DNA of 64,000 nucleotides, taken from Rhynchopus euleeides (taxonomy: Eukaryota > Euglenozoa > Diplonemea > Diplonemida > Diplonemidae). This document shows positions 43,791 to 54,631 of the stretch, one piece after another. A program made the translations under genes and the position numbers. How positions within the stretch are numbered: the stretch's first letter is position 1; each line of letters starts with the position of its first letter. The stretch spans positions 744,001 through 808,000 of the forward strand of contig OY723307.1 of NCBI GenBank assembly GCA_963210315.1, given 5' to 3'. The notes below the pieces were generated by a model that worked only from the letters and a program-made list of their open reading frames with translations, ran no database searches and was not told the DNA's origin.

Positions 43791-45400
43791 GGTTTAGAGC
43801 CACGCAAAGGGTCTAAAATGGGCATGCCAATCTCAAAAAATGCTCAAAATTCCGAGAGATTTCAGATTTTTCGAATTTTTTGACCGAGAAAATTCTGACC
43901 CCAAAATGTGGTCCTTGTGGTCTGGAACTGTCCGTTGTCGAAGGAATTGGTGAAAAAATCGTGATTTTTGGCCTCTGGATCACCCATGCCGTCCCAAAAA
44001 TCAAGCAAAAGAGGTTTGGTAGGTGCATTTTTGGGGTGAACATGAGCCATTGTGCCAACCTGCTTGATTTCACCCGAAAATCGGAATCCGTTGAATATGG
44101 TTTCTGATGAAAATGTGAAAATTTTCGACCTTCTTCGCAGTTTTTGCCACTTCCTTGCCCCATCTTTCCCACCCAAAATCGAAGTACCGTGAATGGTGTT
44201 GTTGAAAGGTCCAAATTGCGTTGGTTGTGCGTAGTTCTGCCGAAATCGTGCACACGTTGTGCATAGTGCATGTGTAACGCCATTTGCGACCAAAATGTAA
44301 ATTTCCTGCACCCGAGCGTTGACGCTTCCACACACCCTTACAAACCCACTTGCCTGATGAAGGGGGTGGTGTGTAGAGCACGTTTGGCAGGGCTGAATGA
44401 CACTTTCCGCGCGAAGGTCGTGTGCGTAATTAAAAAACGGTCCGAGGGCCGGAGGCCCGAGGCCTTTTTTTACCTGCACGAGGGTGCAATTGAGGCCGAT
44501 ACGGGGTGCAGATGATGGTTTCTTGCACAACCCAGTCATGTTTTGCACATCACGACGAACTCGGAAATTCCTCATATTTGCACTCCAGGTCTCATATTTG
44601 CACTGGTGCAAATATGGGACCTGGAGTGCGTGCAAATAATGACTGGGGGGTGCAAGAAAGTTCAAATTGTGTAGTTCCTGCGTACTTCGTGCGTAGCCCG
44701 AGCGTACTTTGGGTAGTTCGTGCGTATATTGTGCGAAGCGTCTTTGACAGCACCAGTAACGGACTTTTGGAACGTAACTATTTTAGAACGGACCGGGAAA
44801 AAATGGGCACGTCGCTACTTCGCGCTACTTCGTCGCTCGTAACGAGTAAAAATATCAGGTGGTTTATACACCGCCAATGTGAGGTGTGCGGGTGTATTCC
44901 TGAAGGATTCACTTCTGCGTCCACACTGAGTGATTTTGGAGTGATTTTCACTCCAAATTTCACTCCAGGAACATTGGATGCTGCAAGGTTGCAGGGGTTT
45001 CTGCAGTATTTGCCTTGAAAAAGCCAAAAAACATGATTTTTTCACGAAACTCGACATGTCCGTGCGTTATTATCCAAAAAATGGTCCCAGGGGGGTATTC
45101 TGGAGCCATCTCCACCAAAAACTACACCATCCGCCCGCAAAATTGTCCGAATAACGCAAGTTTTCATGAAAATAACGGAAAAATAACGCGTTATTTTAGG
45201 AGAAAACGTTTTCCAATTTTTTGACATCACGGAGTGGCCCCCTGGAGTGATATTTTACCCAAGAAAATTCTTTTAGGGGGGGTAGGGACCCGAGTTTCGG
45301 GTCAGATTCACCGGGAAATGCTGCCTTTTTTGGGGTCAAAAAATAACGCAAAAATAACGTTATTACCGTTACTGGTAACGGAATAACGCCCAATGTATGT

Positions 45401-46109
45401 ATATACGTATTTTAGGGTATAATACGCGACGTATATATACGTATATATACTCGATACGTAGCGGGGGGTCAGGGTATATTACAACACTGGGTGCAGGGGG
45501 GGGGGGATCAAAGAATACACAGCAACTACAAAAAGGGGGGCAGAGAGGGGGGGGGGGGGGGAGGCAAAGCCAACCATTTGTTGGGTTGGTTGGGAACAGG
45601 CCATGGCTCTCCGTACACTTCTCTACAGGTGGAGGGGTGGGGTTGTACAACACACATCTGGACCACCACGTCGTGCAGAATGTAGAAAGTGATTGTTCCA
45701 TAGAGGGCGTGGAGGGGGAGGGGGGCAAGTGTCATTACAAAGGAGGGTGGGATGGGATGGGACGGGGGGGTGGGGGGTGTGGGAATATAACAGTACACAA
45801 GAGAAGATGCATCTTCTCAGCCCGAGTTGGGCTAAATTCTAAATGGAACTTCCGGGCCATGCAGTCCGCGAGCAAACAAAACCGCGCGTTGCTGTTTTGC
45901 CTCCATCCCTGTCGGGGGGGCGGCATTTATACTAATGTTTGGCAAACACACAGAACACGGGGAACATGCATCCACATTTTTTTAGCATTTTTTCACACAC
46001 TTCACCGAGAATTCAGCAAGCCAACTGATCACGGTACAAGCGATCTCCGCTGTCAACACACACATGGCAGTTTCGCCAACTTTTTTTTTGGGCAGTGCAG
46101 GTGGCACCC
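45401..46109. other. Spacer between E1 and the next element
   Basis: The beginning has TACGTATATATACGTATATA words and a right-end-like ACAACACTG (45,481-45,489), hinting at an older element into which E1 jumped. G-runs follow. A 270-codon frame across this stretch is homopolymer-driven and not supported. Confidence 0.45.
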
Positions 46110-46174
46110 CATTGTTGTTAGCCCCCATTTAAAACTTTACGTTTTAAACGTTTTAAATGTTTTAAATGTTTTAA

Positions 46175-46288
46175 ATTGGGGGCCCTCGCTACCAAGTGTG
46201 ACTGAGTGAGAAAAAGTGAGGAGTCAGCCATGTTTGGCTAAAAACTGACGACTCGTGACTCACAGTGACGCGTAGCGAGGGCCCCCAT
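46175..46288. repeat. MITE M1, copy 3
   Basis: ATTGGGGGCCCTCGCTACC to GCGTAGCGAGGGCCCCCAT, inverted relative to copy 1, with the shared interior CTGAGTGAGAAAAAGTGAG and ACTGACGACTCGTGACTC. It is inserted in the subterminal array of the 46,110-49,898 element. Confidence 0.85.
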
Positions 46289-47783
46289 TAAAACGCGTTT
46301 TAAATTAATTTAAAACGGAGTTTAAAACGGGGGTTAAAACAGGGCGTTTCTGTGGTGTTTTCACACCAAAAAAAATTTTTTCGGCCAAATTTTTTTTTCC
46401 ATGCCCCCTGAGGCCCCCCAGCTCATATTCTGGGTGATTATTCCTGCATTCCTGTCACAGCGGACACATTATTGGTGGAAAATAGGTGGCACTGACGTTG
46501 TGGTGAGGGTTGCATCAATCGCACCGGCATCAGTTGGCACACCCCCTCCGTTGTTCTCAGGAATAATGCAGTTTGACATCAGCATATTTCTGGAGTGTCG
46601 AATCTTCATCTTGCATCACTCGATGTGCACCCTTTTGAGCTGAATCCATGATACAAAGTCGCAGGTTGAAGGCCGGATCACCATGATGGGGATGGCAATG
46701 GACCCAGCGAACTCCACCAGCTCCTTCGACAGTCCTGGAAGCACCTTCTGGAAAAGTTGCACAGTTCCAGTTGCCACCTGGAGCCTACCTTTGGCCTGCC
46801 CCTCTTTGAGAGGAGCATATCTGTATTCCCTTTACTCTCCTATGGACGCCCGACTTCTCTGATCGAGAGAAGCCTACAAAAGGCGTAACCATCCTCGTCA
46901 TGTATTCTTTGCCTCCAACTTTCACTTTTGCAGAACGGATCCCGATGAACTCCAAACAGGAAGTGCAGCCAGCTTCATCACGGCTGTGTTCAACAAGACA
47001 GCCAGGTGATGTTGTTGCTGTCAGAACGATGGTTGCAGCACTCGGCTGCGCCCCACCTGGGGTTGCTCTGGCTGTTGCCAAGCTAGTGTTTGGGACAATT
47101 ATTGATCACCTAGCCATTCTCTCGGCACCCTAATGATCGTGGGTAGGCAGCAGGAACCTGCACTCTGGGGGGACGTCATCGATGAGTTTCTTTGAAGAAA
47201 GCCGGCGGCTACCGCTGGAGTTAAGGTCCGAAGGGGTCAGTACCACGGGCGCCACACCGCTCGTGTTGGGCATCGGGTTTCGGTGAAGGCGGGGGCGCTG
47301 AGAAAGCGACATGTACGTAACAAGCAATGATCAACCATACACCAGCAAGTCAAACAGGCACCACCGTTGGATCGTTCGTGCACCCGAGTCTGTACTGTAC
47401 CATCCTGAATCTTTTCTGGGTGATTGTCAACGATGAGGGCATGAGCTTGCGTCAGGGTGAGCAGAGGAACGGGTTGAGGCCAGGGTGAATGGAGGGTGAA
47501 AAGTAGCCCACTTCACCAGGAGGCGAATTTTCGCAGAAAGCCCTGCCACACAGCTGTGTTTGCCTGATCATGCTCAAAAGGCCTGCAATAGGCTATTTCA
47601 CACAGGGAATTTGTTCACCCATTTGGGACCCCCAGGGAGCCTCAAAATTGGATTTTTTTGCCGAAGATGGCCTCAGATGGCCCAAAACGATCAATTTTGG
47701 GTTCCAGAAAAAAAATCGAAAAGTCTCCCCCTATATTTTGCAGGGGTTTTTGCCGTTTTAAACCCCGTTTTAAACCCCGTTTT

Positions 47784-49810
47784 ACATACATTGGGCGTTA
47801 TTCCGTTACCAGTAACGGTAATAACGTTATTTTTGCGTTATTTTTTGACCCCAAAAAAGGCAGCATTTCCCGGTGAATCTGACCCGAAACTCGGGTCCCT
47901 ACCCCCCCTAAAAGAATTTTCTTGGGTAAAATATCACTCCAGGGGGCCACTCCGTGATGTCAAAAAATTGGAAAACGTTTTCTCCTAAAATAACGCGTTA
48001 TTTTTCCGTTATTTTCATGAAAACTTGCGTTATTCGGACAATTTTGCGGGCGGATGGTGTAGTTTTTGGTGGAGATGGCTCCAGAATACCCCCCTGGGAC
48101 CATTTTTTGGATAATAACGCACGGACATGTCGAGTTTCGTGAAAAAATCATGTTTTTTGGCTTTTTCAAGGCAAATACTGCAGAAACCCCTGCAACCTTG
48201 CAGCATCCAATGTTCCTGGAGTGAAATTTGGAGTGAAAATCACTCCAAAATCACTCAGTGTGGACGCAGAAGTGAATCCTTCAGGAATACACCCGCACAC
48301 CTCACATTGGCGGTGTATAAACCACCTGATATTTTTACTCGTTACGAGCGACGAAGTAGCGCGAAGTAGCGACGTGCCCATTTTTTCCCGGTCCGTTCTA
48401 AAATAGTTACGTTCCAAAAGTCCGTTACTGGTGCTGTCAAAGACGCTTCGCACAATATACGCACGAACTACCCAAAGTACGCTCGGGCTACGCACGAAGT
48501 ACGCAGGAACTACACAATTTGAACTTTCTTGCACCCCCCAGTCATTATTTGCACGCACTCCAGGTCCCATATTTGCACCAGTGCAAATATGAGACCTGGA
48601 GTGCAAATATGAGGAATTTCCGAGTTCGTCGTGATGTGCAAAACATGACTGGGTTGTGCAAGAAACCATCATCTGCACCCCGTATCGGCCTCAATTGCAC
48701 CCTCGTGCAGGTAAAAAAAGGCCTCGGGCCTCCGGCCCTCGGACCGTTTTTTAATTACGCACACGACCTTCGCGCGGAAAGTGTCATTCAGCCCTGCCAA
48801 ACGTGCTCTACACACCACCCCCTTCATCAGGCAAGTGGGTTTGTAAGGGTGTGTGGAAGCGTCAACGCTCGGGTGCAGGAAATTTACATTTTGGTCGCAA
48901 ATGGCGTTACACATGCACTATGCACAACGTGTGCACGATTTCGGCAGAACTACGCACAACCAACACAATTTGGACCTTTCAACAACACCATTCACGGTAC
49001 TTCGATTTTGGGTGGGAAAGATGGGGCAAGGAAGTGGCAAAAACTGCGAAGAAGGTCGAAAATTTTCACATTTTCATCAGAAACCATATTCAACGGATTC
49101 CAATTTTCGGGTGAAATCAAGCAGGTTGGCACAATGGCTCATGTTCACCCAAAAATGCACCTACCAAACCTCTTTTGCTTGATTTTTGGGACGGCATGGG
49201 TGATCCAGAGGCCAAAAATCACGATTTTTTCACCAATTCCTTCGACAACGGACAGTTCCAGACCACAAGGACCACATTTTGGGGTCAGAATTTTCTCGGT
49301 CAAAAAATTCGAAAAATCTGAAATCTCTCGGAATTTTGAGCATTTTTTGAGATTGGCATGCCCATTTTAGACCCTTTGCGTGGCTCTAAACCCAAAAATT
49401 TGCTCGAAAATGGCCTCAAATAGCCTAAAACAGCCCATTCTGGCCACCCCGAAAAAAAATTCGAAAAGGGTCCCCCTATAGAAGTTGCCCAAAAATACCG
49501 AAAATAACGCGGTATTACCGGTAATAACGGTAATAACGTTACCGATAACGTTATTACCGTTACTGATAACGGTATTACCGTTACCGATAACGGTAATAAC
49601 GGTAATAACGTTACCGATAACGTTATTACCGTTCCTGATAACGGTAATAACGGTATTACCGTTATCGATAACGGTATAACGCGGAAAAATAACGTTACCG
49701 ATTTTCGGATAACGTTATTCGGCCGTTCTGGAACGTTATTAACGGTAAGTTATTTTACCGAAAAAATATCGGTATTACCGTTACTGGTAACGCAATAACG
49801 CCCGATGTAT
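47784..49810. mobile_element. Element E2, inverted shorter copy of E1
   Basis: The ends are ACATACATTGGGCGTTATT and AATAACGCCCGATGTAT. Apart from the insertion in E1 and point differences it is the reverse complement of E1. Sequence identity is high across the word arrays and the 1.5-kb interior. An 283-codon frame at 48,519-49,370 is probably not a gene: it lacks domain features, and its E1 counterpart ends differently after a small indel. E2 sits inside the hAT-like element 46,110-49,898. Confidence 0.85.
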
Positions 49811-49983
49811 GAAGTTTTAAATAATTTAAAACGGCGTTTTAAACTTTAAAACGTTTAAAACGTTTAAAATGTTTAAAACTCGGTTTCTAACAACACTGTG
49901 GCACCCCCCTCCCGAGCGAAGCCACCATTCGACCACTCCCAAACGCAACCCTCATCCACCCCCCCTCCCCCCTCTCCCCCCCT

Positions 49984-52728
49984 CTACTCGCAGCTTTCGG
50001 GGAGATCCGCTGTGGTCTGGGGGGAGGCGAGGCTTCCGGCCTCACAACCACCACCACCACCTCCTCCTCCCCCCTCCCCCACCTGTGCTTCCCTCTGCGG
50101 CGTCGACTGCACATCTTCCTCCGGGTGCGAGGCGTATGATGTGTGTGGGCTGCAGCGCGGCGGGCTGCTTGCCCCTGCGGGCGGGGCTGCAGGCTGCTCC
50201 GACATGGCAAGGCCCGGGTGCGACAACACCGAGGGGTCGGGAGAGGTGAGCGATCCACACCGCGCTGGCGACGCCGTCGAGGTGGCCTGCGGGGTGAACG
50301 CTGCGGCGGATGGGGTCGGCAGGTTGTGGTGCGACCGCGGCACCGACGGGGGCACGGATGCGGTGTGGGCCGCAGACGACGCCCCACGCCCAGGCTTGTG
50401 CAGGCTCGCCTCCACCAGACGCATCCGCAGCTGCTGCACATCCATCTGCTGGGACACGACCTTCGCACGCAGCTCCTCCACCACGGCGTCCTTCATGATA
50501 CACTCCTCACGCAGCCTCTCCGTGTCGCCCTGCTGGCGCTTCACCTGCCGCTCTCCCATGCTGATGCTGCTCTTCACATGGTCCAGCTTGCGGTGCGCCT
50601 GGGTCAGCTGCGCGTTGACATGCTCATGCTCCGTCAGCAGCCCAGTGAGCCTCTCGTGGAGCACCGCATTCTTCGCCTCCGCCTCCGCGATCTGCCCCTT
50701 CATCCCCGCCTCCCTCTCCTGGGCTGCGACCAGGAGCCGCTCGCCGTGCAGCAGCTTCGAGGTGTCCTCCCTCTGCTTCGTCTGCAGGTCCTCCAGCTGC
50801 GTCTCCAGGAATGCCTGGTTCCGGATCAGGACCTGGTTCTCGCTCTCGAGGGACTTCAGCGCCTGGCGTAGGTTTGCCATCTGCGTGTTCAGGTCGTGCA
50901 CCTCCTTGCTCTTCGCGAAAACCTTCGCGTCGGCGTGGGACTGCGCGCTGTCCATTGTGTGGAGCGTTTCCTGCGTCTTCGCCTCCAGGTCCTTTATCTC
51001 CGACTTGAGGGATTCGATCATATCAGAGTCGAGCCGCTTCTCCTGCTGATGCTGCGCCCGCACCCTCGAGAGGGCAGAGTCAAACTCCCGCTGCAGCGCC
51101 GCCACCTCATTCTCGTTGGAGTGCGTCTGCGTCACGAGGTCGTGCCGCAGACCCCCGATCTCATCCTCATACTGCTCCGCACGGATCTCCAGCTCGCGCC
51201 GCAGCTTGTTGAGCTCATGTTCCTGGCTGCCCCGCAGCGCCTGCACCTCGGTGCGGAACTCCACCTGGCACCTGTCGAGCACCATCGCGTGGTTCTCCCG
51301 CTGCTGCTCCAGCTCCCCGGTTGTTGCGGCGAGGGACCCCGAGAGCCGCTCGATGTTTTCATGCAGCCCCTCCACACGCGACTGCAGGGAGTCCTTCTCT
51401 ACGCTGCTCTTGGAGAGCTCCGCCCGGAGCGACGTCACCATCGACTGCAGCAGAGCCGACTGGTCTGAAGAATGCGTCTGCTCCGACAGTGCCCCGAGAA
51501 GCTCCTTCCGCACCACCTCCAGCTCATCCCCCAGCTGCTGGCTGCGGTTAGCCTCCTCACGTGTGAGGGCCTTGCTCTCCTCCAGCTCCTGCTGCAGGGT
51601 GTTGCCGCGTGACTCGCTCTTCTGGAGGAGGGAGCTGAGGTCGTCGCTGAACTGGATACTCTGCTCGTAGGCGGAGAGGCGGAGCTCGAGGGTCTCCCTG
51701 TCCTTCTGCGCCTTCTGGTCTGTCTCGTCGAGGTGGCTCTTCCACGACTCCACGGTGGCGAGCCACTTCACCCTGTCGTCATCCCGCAGCTTCTCCAGGG
51801 TGTCGATCCGCGCATTCGCCTCCCGGAGCCTCGCCACCAGGTTCAGGTTGTTGTTCTGAGATGCCTCCAGCGTCCCCTCCAGCGCACGCTTCGCCTCGGT
51901 ATACCTCTCGTTTGCAACGCTCAGCTCCAACCCCAGCTCCTTTATCATCTGGTCCTGCGTCTGCATATGCTGCGTAAACACCAGGCTCTGCGACACTGAA
52001 GCACCACCCTCCACAACTGGGTTGAGCACCGCCGGCGGCCCGCCGCCCCTCTGCTGCCTCCGCCTCGCCTGCGCATCCTTCTCCCTCCGGGCCCCGTTCT
52101 GCCCATCAGCGGACAGCCCAGCCGACAGATTTGCAAAATACTGATGGCTCTTCGTCCTCCTCCGCGACATCGCCCCGGTGGAAGAGCTCCGCAGCAGCCT
52201 CTCAGGCGTCTCCACAGGGGAGGCGGTGCTTAACCCACCCAGGGGTGCGGCACCAGCAGCGCTGAAGCTGCTGGCTGCTGCGGCAGCCAGCCAAGGCGCC
52301 GGAGGTGGGAGGTTGTCGACAGGGTGGTGTGCCGGGACTGGGGGGCCGGGCATCCCCGGTATGCTGGCGGGGATGGCGGGTGTGGGGACCGGTGCGGGCA
52401 GGGGGGCACCGGAGGGGTCGCGGTGGGCAGGCGAGACGCTCGGGACAGCGGAGGGGAGCGGCGGGAGCTCGCGGTCATGCAGGGACATGCCTGGTGGCTG
52501 AGGCAGGTCGAGGGGCTGCGGGCTTGCGTCATATGCGGAGGATATGTCGCGTGCCACGCCCGGCGTGGGCTGTGCCGCGCTGTGCGGCGTGGCGGGTGCC
52601 ATGTTGCGCGACTGCTTCGGCGTTGCCGTGGCGGCGGCGGGCACCGGTGGGGGTGCCTGGCCCGGGGCGCAGGGCATGTCGGCCTCGTATTCGCACATCT
52701 CGTCTGCACCGCTGGGCACCCCCTCCAT
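49984..52728 (-). CDS. Long coiled-coil protein (cytoskeletal type)
   Basis: About 914 residues from an ATG at 52,728 (MEGVPSGADEMCEYEADMPC); an in-frame ATG 51 codons upstream adds only a His/Pro leader. Residues 1-160 are Pro/Ala-rich and disordered. The middle, roughly residues 215-790, is almost continuous heptad-type coiled coil rich in Glu, Lys, Leu, Gln and Arg (for example EELRAKVVSQQMDVQQLRMR). The C-terminal ~110 residues are again Pro/Ser-rich and end LPESCE. Such architecture is typical of basal-body, flagellar or centrosomal scaffold proteins, and of golgins; sequence alone does not decide. The frame is uninterrupted over 2.7 kb in one exon, strong evidence of a functional gene. 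A paralogue-free minus-strand location matches the other host genes. Confidence 0.85.
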   Translation of the reverse strand: MEGVPSGADEMCEYEADMPCAPGQAPPPVPAAATATPKQSRNMAPATPHSAAQPTPGVARDISSAYDASPQPLDLPQPPGMSLHDRELPPLPSAVPSVSPAHRDPSGAPLPAPVPTPAIPASIPGMPGPPVPAHHPVDNLPPPAPWLAAAAASSFSAAGAAPLGGLSTASPVETPERLLRSSSTGAMSRRRTKSHQYFANLSAGLSADGQNGARREKDAQARRRQQRGGGPPAVLNPVVEGGASVSQSLVFTQHMQTQDQMIKELGLELSVANERYTEAKRALEGTLEASQNNNLNLVARLREANARIDTLEKLRDDDRVKWLATVESWKSHLDETDQKAQKDRETLELRLSAYEQSIQFSDDLSSLLQKSESRGNTLQQELEESKALTREEANRSQQLGDELEVVRKELLGALSEQTHSSDQSALLQSMVTSLRAELSKSSVEKDSLQSRVEGLHENIERLSGSLAATTGELEQQRENHAMVLDRCQVEFRTEVQALRGSQEHELNKLRRELEIRAEQYEDEIGGLRHDLVTQTHSNENEVAALQREFDSALSRVRAQHQQEKRLDSDMIESLKSEIKDLEAKTQETLHTMDSAQSHADAKVFAKSKEVHDLNTQMANLRQALKSLESENQVLIRNQAFLETQLEDLQTKQREDTSKLLHGERLLVAAQEREAGMKGQIAEAEAKNAVLHERLTGLLTEHEHVNAQLTQAHRKLDHVKSSISMGERQVKRQQGDTERLREECIMKDAVVEELRAKVVSQQMDVQQLRMRLVEASLHKPGRGASSAAHTASVPPSVPRSHHNLPTPSAAAFTPQATSTASPARCGSLTSPDPSVLSHPGLAMSEQPAAPPAGASSPPRCSPHTSYASHPEEDVQSTPQREAQVGEGGGGGGGGGCEAGSLASPQTTADLPESCE

Positions 52729-53130
52729 CCCTCCAACTGGAAGGGTGCGGGGGGGGGGGGGGGGGGGGGCGGGGGGTGTGAAGAACCTGCCCTGTGGCTG
52801 CCGAGGATGTGTGTGTGTGGGGTGGTGGTGAGTGATGTCGCAGTGCGGTGACATCCAAGTGGGGGGGTGGGTGGTGGCCATCCATCTCCATCACAGGGGC
52901 TGGGGTTTTGCATGTGGAAGCGTCAACGCTATACAAGCTAATAGCGGCTCTACTGTCGTGACCTTTATTAAATTGGTCATGATCAGTGCCATCCATTGCT
53001 TCTGCGCTCGGCTTTGTGCTGTTCTTGTTTGTGTGGTCGAGCAGGAATATATTTTGTGGGAAGGAGGGGGTGCAGGGCTGGAGGGGAAAAGGCAAAGGGG
53101 GATTTCATCAAAACCCTGCAAGGGTGATGG
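52729..53130. other. Leader region of the coiled-coil gene
   Basis: On the coding strand this includes the C-run at about 52,748-52,770 just before the start, a CAC-rich stretch, and a TTGACGCTTCCACATGC segment. No other gene is seen. Confidence 0.4.
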
Positions 53131-53347
53131 AAAATCGTACTCCTTTTCGCTTTATTATAGACACGCTGTCCAGCAACTGTGGGAGAACAGTTCCGGACTA
53201 CTTTTTGTTGAGCGCACACTTGCTGTCTCAAGGCTGTGTTGAGGCCCTGTGAAGTGGCATGAGGTGCTAAACCAAAGCTTCAGTCCTACGATTTCTTTCG
53301 TTACTTCGCGACATCGATATGCTTCGTCGCTCGTAACTACTAAAAAA
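53131..53347 (-). repeat. Solo terminal repeat (B-A unit) of the tyrosine-recombinase retrotransposon
   Basis: AAAATCGTACTCCTTTTCGC through TTGAGCGCACACTTGCTGTC to CGTCGCTCGTAACTACTAAA matches the adjoining B2-A2 repeat of the element at 57,461-62,319 with about ten differences. No element genes are attached, so it is what remains after recombination between A repeats, or an integrated junction. Confidence 0.85.
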
Positions 53348-53685
53348 AAGAGAAGCTGCAAGAACATCAAGATGCATTTTTCACGGCGGACCCCACCCAG
53401 CACCCCCTCCCCCCTCACGGGGGGAGAAAGGCTTATCAGGATATAATAAGGTGCCCATGCCTGTACCCCTGGCAGGATCAAAGGGTGGTGGCCGTGGAGA
53501 TTGAGTTCCTGGCCCTCCACAGACCTCGATGCCCACACGATGGGGTGTCTATGAGATCATGTTGAGCGCACACCTTGCGCCCGGCATGCAAGGCTGAGGC
53601 ATGCCGCCCTACCCCTCACTGGGGGTCCACCGCGTGTGCCCAAGATTTGTCTCGCATGTTTCGTCGCATGTGCACGCATGGAAAA

Positions 53686-53815
53686 AAGATTTGTTTGTGC
53701 GCCAAATCCGGGCAAAACAAAAGCAACTCCGCAGCCTGATGAGGAGGTTGAATTTGTTGCCCAAGCGCTGCCTACATCTTTTTGACATTGACAGGTTCCC
53801 TGTTGTGGTAAAAAT
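53686..53815. repeat. Dispersed repeat R3, copy 2
   Basis: TTTGTTTGTGCGCCAAATCC, then GCAGCCTGATGAGGAGG, then ACAGGTTCCCTGTTGTGGT, collinear with 63,540-63,660 (and partly 10,405-10,540). Confidence 0.75.
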
Positions 53816-54368
53816 CATGTCCCACCACACTAACACGGGGGAGTCGAGTGGCTTCACTTGGAACAGAGAACCACAAAACAACAGAGTGACCCTTGTCCCT
53901 GTCGCCGGTTGCTTCGTTGACCGCTTCCTCTGGGTGGGGTGAGGGCTTGGATGTGTCGTGCAGACCTGTGGGCGGGACAGGGGCGGGGGTAGTGAAATAG
54001 AAGGAGCAGGGGACACACAAGAATGATCACCCTTCGCAAGGGGGGGGAAGACAAGGGAGGGGGGGGGGGAGAGAGAGGGAGACGGAAAAAAAATATACAG
54101 ATCGCATCAAGTATGAAGCTAAATGTGGAGTCCAAGTCCCGATTCAGGATTGCACTTTTTTTCTCTTTGGGTTTTTATAAGGAGGGAATTTTTTTTTCTC
54201 CTTGGGTTTTTTAGGTGGGATTTTTTCCCTACAGGTTTTCTGGGTGAAGTTTTTCGGGGGCAGGTGGTATTCTAGTGGGGAATGAGGATGAATCCTCCGG
54301 ACCCCCGCCCCTTTTTCGGTTGTTCCAGCCAAAACCCGGCGTTGTTCCCCAGTCAAGAGCCAGGCGTT

Positions 54369-54419
54369 CACTACCGTGGCCTCCGGCGGCTGGGGGGCTC
54401 CGCCCCCCAGACCCCCCTG
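54369..54419 (+). repeat. Hairpin repeat H, copy 2
   Basis: CACTACCGTGGCCTCCGGCG then GGGGGGCTCCGCCCCCC, inverted relative to copy 1; followed by a CTTGTAGCCAAGTCCTT tail also seen next to copy 1. Confidence 0.85.
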
Positions 54420-54581
54420 TATCATAGGCTGGAGTGTGTGCCTGTCTTGTAGCCAAGTCCTTTGGGTTCACATCAGCGAATGGGACCCAGACCACTCTCA
54501 GTAGCCTCAGGAGGACTCAGCCAACAATCTGTACGCCCGCAACTCCCACGCGCTCCCACTACGGCGCAAGGAACAGATACT

Positions 54582-54631
54582 CACTACCGTGGCCTCCGGC
54601 GGCTGGGGGGCTCCGCCCCCCAGACCCCCCG
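54582..54631 (+). repeat. Hairpin repeat H, copy 3
   Basis: Identical core to copy 2 and in the same orientation 213 bp away, followed by an AACCAAATCCTTGAGC tail. Confidence 0.85.

Larger units (their letters stand above)
41685..45400. mobile_element. Element E1 with TTACCGTTA-type word arrays
   Basis: The ends are ACATACATCGGGCGTTATT and AATAACGCCCAATGTATGT, flanked by ATAT on both sides. The left ~330 bp are an array of palindromic words such as GGTAATAACGTTACCGATAA and variants; the right end has a shorter array. The same element lies inverted at 47,784-49,810. E1 is longer because of a 1.68-kb insertion (42,114-43,790). The long shared frame (43,862-44,665 here) is likely fortuitous. 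Element-size non-coding sequence suggests a non-autonomous family. Confidence 0.85.
46110..49898. mobile_element. hAT-like element with TGGCACCC target duplication
   Basis: The ends are CATTGTTGTTAG and CTAACAACACTG, flanked by TGGCACCC on both sides (46,102-46,109 and 49,899-49,906), an 8-bp duplication. Subterminal words are GTTTTAAAC and TTTAAAACG. It is itself interrupted by MITE M1 (46,175-46,288) and element E2 (47,784-49,810), leaving about 1.7 kb. The remaining interior (46,400-47,560) has short frames without a domain I can name. Its ends match the 7,308-8,337 element. Confidence 0.85.

Noticed and set aside
45397-46209. 270-codon plus-strand frame
   Set aside because: Driven by G-runs, crosses element boundaries (E1 edge, hAT-like end and MITE M1) and shows no domain.
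48519-49370. 283-codon frame in E2 (and 43,862-44,665 in E1) as a gene
   Set aside because: No domain or biased conserved composition; the frame ends differ between E1 and E2 through small indels, and much of it covers simple non-coding element sequence.
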